Below are positions 1-5,047 of a stretch of 5,357 nucleotides of DNA, piece by piece (the first letter of the stretch is position 1; the number at the start of each line of letters is the position of its first letter). The stretch lies in NCBI GenBank assembly GCA_029258015.1, contig JARHZT010000049.1, positions 1 through 5,357 on the forward strand, written 5' to 3'. The notes under the pieces were generated by a model that was not told where the DNA came from, made no database searches, and saw only the letters and a list, made by a program, of their open reading frames with translations. The position numbers and the translations under genes are program-made. Source of the DNA: Malacoplasma sp. Its GTDB lineage: Bacteria > Bacillota_I > Bacilli_A > Mycoplasmatales > Mycoplasmoidaceae.

Positions 1-290
1 CTAAAAGTAATTTTAGTAATGATAATGAATTTGATATTGAAGTTATAGATGATATTCAAACTTTTATTATTAATAATAAAGATACTAAAGAACCAATTTA
101 TATAATTGGTGGGAAACAAATTTATGATCAATTTATAAAATATAGCAAGATATTAATAGTATCTAAATTATTTGATAAATATAACTGTGATTTATATATG
201 GATAACTTATTCAAAGGATTCAAACAAGTTTATTTTGAAATGTTTGATGATTTCTTTGTAAACATTTATTCAAGAGAAATCAAAAAATAA
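1..290 (+). CDS. folA: Dihydrofolate reductase, C-terminal part (5' end outside window)
   Basis: DHFR reduces dihydrofolate to tetrahydrofolate with NADPH in the cytoplasm, recycling the folate used up by thymidylate synthase. The window enters the gene in mid-frame (first whole codon at base 3); 95 codons are visible before TAA at 288-290. The diagnostic stretch is YIIGGKQIY (visible residues 33-41), the family's hydrophobic strand followed by GG-x-x-[IL]-Y, which contacts the NADPH cofactor. After it come a helix and a strand reading KILIVSKL, matching the 'LYLT' strand of DHFRs, then the usual C-terminal beta hairpin. Roughly the last 60% of a 160-residue enzyme is present; the substrate-binding N-terminus is not visible. 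The dUTPase gene follows after 34 bases with no terminator between them, so cotranscription is likely. No Trp or TGA codon occurs in the visible part. Family assignment is fairly secure; the symbol (folA or dfrA) is a naming choice. Confidence 0.85.
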   Translation, partial: KSNFSNDNEFDIEVIDDIQTFIINNKDTKEPIYIIGGKQIYDQFIKYSKILIVSKLFDKYNCDLYMDNLFKGFKQVYFEMFDDFFVNIYSREIKK

Positions 291-315
291 TATTATTATC
301 TAATATGGTAATAAT

Positions 316-319
316 GGAG
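316..319 (+). promoter_or_regulatory. Ribosome binding site of dut
   Basis: GGAG lies 5 bases before the ATG at 325. It fixes the start at 325 and so supports the N-terminal extension of the dUTPase as real. A weak all-A/T inverted repeat (292-298 with 309-315) lies just upstream; it is probably too unstable to matter. Confidence 0.7.
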
Positions 320-324
320 TCTAT

Positions 325-843
325 ATGGAAAGAGTTGCTAAATTTGAATTAGTTAGTTTAAAAGAGTTTCAAAGAAATTTTTCAAATGATGTCTTTGAAA
401 TTTACACAAAGCTTAGACTTCCAGCAAGAGCAACTAAATATAGTGCTGGTTATGATTTTTACTCTCCATTTGATTTTTGTTTAAAACCAGGCAAATCAAT
501 AATCATTCCTACAGGTATTAAAGTGAATATGAGATCAGACTATTTTTTAATGCTTGTCCCAAGAAGTGGATTAGGTTTTAAGTTTAAATTACAATTAGAT
601 AACACCCTAGGTGTTATAGATGCAGATTATTATTATTCTAAGAATGAAGGACATATATTTGTAAAGATTACAAATGATAATAGAGAAAATAGTGATCTTC
701 ATATAAAAAGAAGCGATGCATTCATTCAAGGTGTGTTTTTGAAGTTTGGTATTACAAATGATGATGAAGCTAAGCAAAAAAGGGATGGTGGATTAGGAAG
801 TACTACCATAAAAAGTGAAAAAAATAACACTTTTTTACTCTAG
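325..843 (+). CDS. dut: dUTPase (trimeric type, dUTP diphosphatase)
   Basis: Hydrolyses dUTP to dUMP and pyrophosphate, keeping uracil out of DNA and supplying dUMP for thymidylate synthesis. The 172 residues carry all five motifs of the trimeric family in order: motif 1 SAGYDFYS (40-47), motif 2 PRSGLGFK (79-86), motif 3 GVIDADY (96-102) with the likely catalytic Asp99 and uracil-contacting Tyr102, a degenerate motif 4 KRSDAFIQ (128-135), and motif 5 RDGGLGST (153-160) in the flexible C-terminal arm. Motif 3 continues into a short insertion and NEGHIFVKITN, as in the phage-like dUTPases of Gram-positive bacteria. The Leu in motif 5, where many members have Phe, also fits that group. The protein is longer than the usual 145-155 residues because about 28 residues precede motif 1. 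The start is supported by GGAG 5 bases upstream; no other Met precedes motif 1. It follows the DHFR gene closely, and no hairpin with a T-run follows its stop. Confidence 0.92.
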   Translation: MERVAKFELVSLKEFQRNFSNDVFEIYTKLRLPARATKYSAGYDFYSPFDFCLKPGKSIIIPTGIKVNMRSDYFLMLVPRSGLGFKFKLQLDNTLGVIDADYYYSKNEGHIFVKITNDNRENSDLHIKRSDAFIQGVFLKFGITNDDEAKQKRDGGLGSTTIKSEKNNTFLL

Positions 844-847
844 AAAT

Positions 848-875
848 TTGAAATTCATTTTTATAGTGCTATAAT
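848..875 (+). promoter_or_regulatory. Predicted sigma-70-type promoter downstream of dut
   Basis: TTGAAA (848-853) and a perfect TATAAT (870-875) are separated by 16 bases, starting 5 bases after the dut stop. Initiation would fall near 881-884. No convincing ORF follows for 590 bases, so the product would be a noncoding RNA or an untranslated leader. In DNA this AT-rich some promoter-like matches arise by chance, although a perfect -10 with a near-perfect -35 at good spacing is better than most here. Confidence 0.45.
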
Positions 876-907
876 TATTATAAGTGGTTGCATATCCACT
901 ATAAAAA
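858..907. repeat. 11-bp inverted repeat with nested competing hairpin
   Basis: TTTTTATAGTG (858-868) and CACTATAAAAA (897-907) are perfect inverted repeats around a 28-base loop. Inside the loop AGTGG (883-887) can instead pair with CCACT (896-900), and TATAAT/ATTATA (870-875/877-882) forms a further small palindrome. The outer and inner stems share bases 897-900, so they cannot both form. No T-run follows on either strand, so this is not an ordinary terminator. It overlaps the predicted promoter and start site. It could be an operator, an alternative RNA fold, or part of the dut mRNA 3' end; the sequence does not decide. Confidence 0.5.
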
Positions 908-991
908 ATATGTTTAAAAATTAAAAATTAAAATTTATTATAAAAAAAATGTTTATACGGATTTAACATTATTATCTGTGTAAAAAAGTGT

Positions 992-1234
992 AGATTAGTT
1001 TTAGTGTAGTTAAATTTATTTAAATTATTTTTTAAAGACTTGTTTTATCTTTATAAAACTTTGTTCATAAAAAATATCCTTTTAAATTTATCCTTTATTA
1101 AAAAAACATAATTCATTTTATTGAATCTCCTTTTTATTGTTATTAATTCGTATGTTTTATTTTTCCTTATTTTAAAGTTAAACAATATTTAAAAAATTAA
1201 CACTAAATAAATTTAATAATACTAAAGAAAATCT
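992..1234. repeat. Imperfect 31-base inverted repeat flanking about 180 bases
   Basis: Arm 992-1022 and the reverse complement of arm 1204-1234 align without gaps and match at 25 of 31 positions, including an exact 13-base core TTAAATTTATTTA (1010-1022) against TAAATAAATTTAA (1204-1216). The arms sit on either side of the skew switch, left arm rich in G and right arm rich in C, as expected of inverted copies. They could be the ends of a decayed element or the base of a long RNA stem. High A/T content raises the chance of accidental similarity. Confidence 0.4.
1051..1116 (-). CDS. Doubtful 21-codon micro-ORF on the minus strand
   Basis: Reading the minus strand, an AAAAGGAG Shine-Dalgarno-like sequence (its GGAG complements 1127-1130) lies 10 bases before ATG (1116-1114). 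The frame runs 21 codons to TAA at 1053-1051, giving a peptide beginning MNYVFLIKDKF and ending MNKVL. It is basic and hydrophobic. It is the only place in the long gap with a strong ribosome-binding sequence, and it lies between the arms of the inverted repeat. The spacing is rather long, no clear minus-strand promoter or terminator is visible, and the peptide matches nothing I know. It may be a leader or toxin-like peptide, a remnant of a lost gene, or chance. Confidence 0.15.
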   Translation of the reverse strand: MNYVFLIKDKFKRIFFMNKVL

Positions 1235-1248
1235 AATATAACACTAAA
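1198..1248. repeat. Direct repeat TAACACTAAA, two copies
   Basis: The exact 10-mer TAACACTAAA occurs at 1198-1207 and 1239-1248, 41 bases apart start to start. A near-copy in reverse orientation (TTTTAGTGTAG) lies at 999-1009. The copies partly overlap the right arm of the inverted repeat. Too short and A-rich to name, but they recur only in this gap as far as I can see. Confidence 0.35.
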
Positions 1249-1363
1249 AATACACTCAATATTAATGTAAACCTATAAACAAAACTAACCTAATTATATA
1301 AAAACTAAAAAAATTATTAAAAAACAAACAAAAAATTATCGTCTAACAATCTTATATATTCAC

Positions 1364-1391
1364 AACCTCTACCAAGTGTAGGGGTTTTTTT
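1364..1391 (+). terminator. Intrinsic terminator upstream of the membrane-protein operon
   Basis: A 9-bp stem (1364-1372 with 1378-1386, one G-U pair) closes a 5-base loop CAAGT and runs into a tract of seven T (1385-1391). Orientation is right for + strand transcripts. No gene lies directly upstream, so it must end either readthrough from folA-dut or a noncoding RNA starting in the gap. It insulates the next operon, whose predicted promoter begins 34 bases later. Confidence 0.85.
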
Positions 1392-1424
1392 ACTTTTATG
1401 ATGATTTTAAAATAGCTCAAACTA

Positions 1425-1452
1425 TTGAATGATTAAAAATGTGTATTAAAAT
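1425..1452 (+). promoter_or_regulatory. Predicted promoter of the two-gene membrane-protein operon
   Basis: TTGAAT (1425-1430), 16-base spacer, TAAAAT (1447-1452). Initiation near 1458-1460 would leave a short leader before the ribosome binding site at 1464. It lies between a terminator and the first gene, the expected place. It also argues against translation from the upstream ATG at 1439, which would not be in the transcript. Confidence 0.5.
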
Positions 1453-1463
1453 TAATTTATTAC

Positions 1464-1468
1464 AGGGG
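1464..1468 (+). promoter_or_regulatory. Ribosome binding site choosing ATG 1475
   Basis: AGGGG followed by TG resembles the canonical AGGAGGTG and sits 6 bases before ATG 1475. The in-frame ATG at 1439 has only A/T-rich sequence before it. Starting at 1475 also removes an unlikely 12-residue leader and puts the Lys-containing N-terminus directly before the membrane helix. Confidence 0.7.
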
Positions 1469-1474
1469 TGCAAA

Positions 1475-2296
1475 ATGGGAGTCACAAAAACTTTATTAAA
1501 AGTCAGCAAGATATGTGTTGGGTTGATCGGTACTTTAACAGCAGGTATTTGTTTAGGTATTGGTACATATGCTACAGTTAATGCAGAACAAAATAAAACC
1601 ATGATTTCTAATTTTATTAATGATGTAAATACATCAGTTAATCAAATTGATGAACAAATAAATGGTAATAAAGAAAATTCTATTGATAGTATTTTTGATC
1701 AAGTTAAAAATGGTTTAACAACTTTAAAAGATGCTAAACAAACAGTAAAGGATTATATAAATACAGCTATATTAAAAATAGAAGAACAAATAGTTGAATT
1801 AAAAAAACAAAGAGATAATGTTGTGGATGAATTAGGAAAACTTACACTTCCTCCTAATACAAATTATCAACAAACAATAGATGACACAATAAATGTGTTA
1901 AATTCAACATTAGCTGAAACTGACAATATTTTAAATGATGTAAAAACATTTGATAAAAAAATAGATGCAGTAGCAGATATAGATGCTTTTGAAAGAATTG
2001 TGAGTGAGTTGAATCAAACATCTGATAAATATTTCAAGCAAATAAAAGATCTTCAAAAAATTTTAGAAGTTGAAAAAGTTAATAAATATTATGACATTAT
2101 AAGTCAAACTATGTATATAGTTGGTGCTTCTGTATTTGGATTATTAGTTGTAGGTTCAATAATATCATTTGTTTTATACAAAGATGTGGACGGAAAAATA
2201 GTTTCTCGTTTTAGAGCAAAAAAAGACCTAGAAAAACACTTGAGAAAAATTATTGATAAAAACCCTGAAATTATTCATGAGATAGAAAGGAGATAA
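1475..2296 (+). CDS. Two-helix membrane protein with coiled-coil outer domain, paralogue 1
   Basis: I do not recognise a named family. The 273-residue protein has a Lys-containing N-terminus, a hydrophobic segment at about 13-33, a long polar, Lys/Glu/Asp/Asn-rich helical region with heptad-like spacing (about 38-205), a second hydrophobic segment (about 213-235), and a basic 38-residue tail. By the positive-inside rule both ends face the cytoplasm and the coiled-coil part lies outside. VNA before Glu38 could be a signal-peptidase site, but an uncleaved anchor fits equally well. The tail begins YKDVDG (235-240) and contains DLEKHLRKI and KNPEI, shared with the next gene. It has no Trp. The next gene starts 2 bases after the stop and uses a Shine-Dalgarno sequence inside this gene's last codons, so the two are cotranscribed and probably arose by tandem duplication. 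A role in cell-surface contact, envelope structure or signalling is conceivable, but none is shown. Confidence 0.85.
   Translation: MGVTKTLLKVSKICVGLIGTLTAGICLGIGTYATVNAEQNKTMISNFINDVNTSVNQIDEQINGNKENSIDSIFDQVKNGLTTLKDAKQTVKDYINTAILKIEEQIVELKKQRDNVVDELGKLTLPPNTNYQQTIDDTINVLNSTLAETDNILNDVKTFDKKIDAVADIDAFERIVSELNQTSDKYFKQIKDLQKILEVEKVNKYYDIISQTMYIVGASVFGLLVVGSIISFVLYKDVDGKIVSRFRAKKDLEKHLRKIIDKNPEIIHEIERR
2286..2292 (+). promoter_or_regulatory. Ribosome binding site of the second membrane gene, inside the first
   Basis: AAAGGAG is contained in the last sense codons of the upstream gene (…GAA AGG AGA TAA) and lies 6 bases before ATG 2299. This arrangement suggests translational coupling of the two paralogues. 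Confidence 0.75.
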
Positions 2297-2298
2297 CT

Positions 2299-3090
2299 AT
2301 GAAAATACTTAATGGTTTTAAAAAAGTTGCAAAGTTTTCAATTCTTGGATTAGGTGTTTTATCTGTATTTGGTGGTATAGTTGGTTCTTCTTTTGCACTT
2401 CAAAATGAACATGTAATAAAAAATTATATTTCTGAAGTTGCTACTGATGCAAAAAAATCAATAAGAGATATAAATTTGCAATTGAAGGATACAAAAAATA
2501 ATGCTACTTCTACAACTGATTATGTTAAAAATGTTGTTGATAGAATAGTAAATTTAGTAAATACAAAAACAGATGAAATTAAAAATATAATAGTTGAAGT
2601 TAAAAAGATTCCCAAAACTGAAATTATTAGTTCACAAATGGATAGCATAATTAATAATTTAGATTCATTAAGAACAGAAACTATTCCTGGAATTAAACAA
2701 CAAGTAAATGATGGTACAAAACAGGTTGAAGATTTTTTAGAAAGTGAAAACATAAAAAATGCTGAAAAATTAATGGATGATGTTCAAAAGACATTAGATG
2801 ATGTAAATAACTACATAAATGATCCTAATAATCAAATTTGATTTATTTATAATTCAGTATTCACTGTTGTATTAACTATTTGTAGTTCAATTCTTGCTGC
2901 ATTAGTTGTAGGTTATATTTTAAGATTTGTTTGATACAAAAAAGTTGATGGTATTTGAGTTAGAAGAACAAAAGTTACAAGAGATACAGTTAAACATGTT
3001 CAAAAAATATTAAAAAAATACCCAGAACTTTATGACATCATAGAAGAAGAATTAGAAGTAAAACGTTTAGATTATAATGATTGAAAATAA
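2299..3090 (+). CDS. Two-helix membrane protein with coiled-coil outer domain, paralogue 2
   Basis: A 263-residue protein, complete only when four in-frame TGA codons (2839, 2932, 2956, 3082; residues 181, 212, 220, 262) are read as Trp. Stopping at the first would remove the second membrane helix and the tail. Plan as in paralogue 1: Lys-rich start, hydrophobic segment about 13-34, polar Asn/Lys/Asp-rich helical region about 35-180, hydrophobic segment about 184-211, basic then acidic cytoplasmic tail. The tail has WYKKVDG (212-218), KHVQKILKKYPEL and IEEE, aligning with paralogue 1 as YK-x-VDG, then KH-x-x-KI-x-x-K-x-PE-[IL], then IE. The N-termini also match (KVSK against KVAK before the helix), while the outer domains have diverged. 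All four Trp residues lie in or after the second membrane helix, and W181 and W212 sit at its borders as is common for interfacial Trp. No named family is recognised; function unknown. Confidence 0.88.
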
Positions 3091-3116
3091 ATAGTTGCAA
3101 AAGCAACTATTTTTTT
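3089..3116 (+). terminator. Intrinsic terminator of the membrane-protein operon
   Basis: A perfect 10-bp stem AAATAGTTGC (3089-3098) / GCAACTATTT (3103-3112) with an AAAA loop runs into seven T (3110-3116). The left stem begins within the TAA stop codon (3088-3090), so the last translating ribosome would cover the base of the hairpin. Confidence 0.9.
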
Positions 3117-3117
3117 A

Positions 3118-3146
3118 TTGTCACTAAAAAACCGAATAGATAAGAT
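3118..3146 (+). promoter_or_regulatory. Predicted promoter of mnmG-rsmG
   Basis: TTGTCA (3118-3123), 17-base spacer, TAAGAT (3141-3146), directly after the terminator. The implied leader is about 45-50 bases. A second possible -10, TAAAAT at 3179-3184, has no good -35. The spacer holds CCG, one of few G/C clusters in this gap. Confidence 0.45.
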
Positions 3147-3200
3147 ATTTAATAAAAATAAAATTAAAATAAGTTTTGATAAAATTAATAGAAGTTAATT

Positions 3201-5045
3201 ATGAAAAAATATGATTGTTTAATTATTGGTGCTGGTCATGCTGGATTAGAAACAGCATTTGTATTGGCAAAAAAGAAATATAAAGTAGGATTATTTGTTT
3301 TAAACAAAAACCTTGTAGCTAATATGCCTTGTAATCCATCAATTGGTGGACCTGCTAAAGGTGTTGTTACAAGAGAAATTGATGCATTAGGTGGGATTCA
3401 AGGAATTGCAGCTGATATGAATCAATTGCAAATGAAAATACTTAATACTTCTAAAGGTGCTGGTACATGAGCTTTAAGAGCTCAAATAGATAAATTATCT
3501 TACTCTAAATGATTCTTACAAAAACTTGAAGAAAATGAGTTTATAGACCTATTAGAAGAAGAAGTTGTAAGTATTAATATTGAAGATAATAAAGTTCAAG
3601 GTTTAAAAACAAAAAGCAATAATGAATATATTACAAATTATCTTGTTATTACAACAGGTACTTTTTTAGACTCATCAATTCATATTGGTGATAAAGTGAT
3701 TAAAAAAGGACCAGATAATTTTGATGGATCATATAATTTAGCACAACAACTAAAAGATTTAGGTTTTAAAACTATTAGACTAAAAACAGGAACACCACCA
3801 AGAATTAGAAAAGACAGTATAGATTATAGTCAATTATCTTTAGAACCTGGAACAGATGAAAAACTGAGTTTTTCACACTTTGATAGACAATATATGGATT
3901 TTGACAAACAATTACCATGTTATTTGACATACACTAATGAAAAAGTGCATGAGATTATTAGTCAAAATTTAGATAGATCAGCAATGTATAGTGGATTTAT
4001 AAAAGGAACAGGTCCAAGATATTGCCCTTCTATTGAAGATAAAGTAGTAAGATTTTCGGATAAAAATAGACACCAATTATTTATAGAACCAGAATCATTA
4101 AATTTAAACACTATGTATATTGCAGGACTTTCATCATCATTACCAGAAGAAGTGCAAGATGAAATAGTTAAAAACATTAAAGGTTTAGAAAATGCTGTTA
4201 TTGAAAAATATGCATATGCTATTGAATATGATGCAATAAGTTCTATTCAGCTATATCCAACATTAGAAACTAAAAAAGTTGCTGGATTATTTTTTGCAGG
4301 ACAAGTAAATGGTACAAGTGGTTATGAAGAAGCAGCATGTCAGGGTTTAATTGCTGGAATTAATGTAATTTGTAAATTAGAAAATAGACCTAATTTTATC
4401 TTAAAAAGAAATGAAGCATATATAGGTGTTTTAATAGATGATTTAGTAAATAAAGAAATATTAGATCCATATAGATTATTAACTTCAAGAGCTGAACATC
4501 GTTTGGAACTTAGAAATGACAATGCAGATCAAAGATTATTAAAATATGGTTATGAATTAGGACTTATTTCTCAAGAACATTATGATAAATATTTAACTAA
4601 TCTAGAAAATTATAAAAAAACTATTAATGAATTAAAAAATAAGACATTAAAAAATATTAAAGATTTTAAATATGATTCTAGAAAAACTAATATTACATTT
4701 TATGAAATATTAAAAAGACAAGATTACAAATTTAGTGACGTAGAACCATATCTTGAAAATAAAAATATTTTAGATGATTTTTGAAAATCTAAAATAGATA
4801 TTGAAATTAAATATGGTGGATATATTAAGTCTCATTTAAAGACAATAGATGACACTAAAAATTTAGATAATGTTAGTTTATTATCAGTACAAAATTATAA
4901 TGAAATTCCAAATATTTCATTAGAAGCAATCGATAAATTAAACAAGATAAAACCGATGTCGTTGGGACAAGCTTCTAGAATTAGTGGAATTAATTTACCA
5001 GACATTATTAACATTAAAATGTTTTTAGATTCTAAAGGAAAATAA
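3201..5045 (+). CDS. mnmG: tRNA uridine-5-carboxymethylaminomethyl synthesis enzyme MnmG (GidA)
   Basis: FAD-dependent enzyme that, with the GTPase MnmE, builds the cmnm5 group on the wobble uridine (U34) of certain tRNAs, using methylenetetrahydrofolate and NADH. The frame is open for 614 codons (family about 620-630) once TGA at 3468, 3510 and 4782 (residues 90, 104, 528) is read as Trp. Seen in order: Rossmann FAD motif GAGHAGLE (10-17); CNPSIGGPAKG with conserved Cys44; DALGG; RLKTGTPPR; PRYCPSIEDKVVRF with the second conserved Cys, Cys275; a second FAD-contacting motif FFAGQVNGTSGYEEA (about 364-378); TSRAEHRL (428-435) and DNADQRL; then the C-terminal helical domain for MnmE/tRNA binding with KYGGYI and GQASRISGI. 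Start ATG 3201 has only a weak AGAAG upstream, but the N-terminus aligns with the family. rsmG begins 2 bases after the stop. Identification is very secure. Confidence 0.97.
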
Positions 5046-5047
5046 TA

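Larger units (their letters stand above)
844..1438. other. Long noncoding interval between dut and the membrane-protein operon
   Basis: About 595 bases with no convincing protein gene on either strand and no tRNA or rRNA that I can recognise. It contains, in order, a predicted promoter, a nested hairpin, a 31-base imperfect inverted repeat enclosing about 180 bases, a doubtful minus-strand micro-ORF, a 10-base direct repeat, an intrinsic terminator and the promoter of the next operon. Base use is strikingly strand-biased: 977-1038 has 10 G and no C on the top strand, 1039-1176 is T-rich with 16 C and 6 G, and 1178-1340 has 20 C and only 2 G. The large size for a compact mollicute genome suggests either an RNA gene or the decayed remains of a lost gene or element. 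Confidence 0.7.

Noticed and set aside
844..1438. Replication origin in the gap (mnmG-rsmG lies near oriC in many bacteria)
   Set aside because: I found no exact DnaA box (TTATCCACA or its complement); only one weak resemblance at 892-900. No dnaA or dnaN is visible, and the skew switch runs in the opposite sense to that expected at an origin.
844..1438. tRNA, SRP RNA or RNase P RNA gene in the gap
   Set aside because: No GTTC-A/G-A-type T-loop with acceptor pairing and no GAGGAAAGTCC-like RNase P core was found on either strand by eye.
1439..1474. Upstream ATG as start of the first membrane protein
   Set aside because: No Shine-Dalgarno sequence precedes it and it overlaps the predicted -10 region; ATG 1475 has AGGGG at good spacing.
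1417..1602. 61-codon minus-strand frame
   Set aside because: It lies antisense to the start of the first membrane-protein gene, has no ribosome binding site, and its hydrophobic content merely mirrors the membrane helix on the other strand.
2520..2753. 77-codon minus-strand frame
   Set aside because: Wholly inside the second membrane-protein gene, no start signals, Ser/Ile/Leu-rich as expected from antisense of A-rich coding DNA.
2839..2841. Apparent truncation of the second membrane protein at TGA
   Set aside because: Reading TGA as Trp restores the second membrane helix and a tail homologous to the upstream paralogue, and the terminator follows the later TAA.
3468..3695. mnmG as a broken or frameshifted gene in two pieces
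   Set aside because: The frame is continuous through TGA codons with conserved MnmG sequence (ALRAQIDK…TTGTF) across the supposed gap; it is a code 4 gene, not a pseudogene.
3962..4177. 71-codon minus-strand frame within mnmG
   Set aside because: The + strand here encodes conserved MnmG motifs including the PRYCPSIEDK site, so the antisense frame is incidental.
4340..4522. 60-codon minus-strand frame within mnmG
   Set aside because: Antisense to the conserved DPYRLLTSRAEHRL region and without a ribosome binding site.
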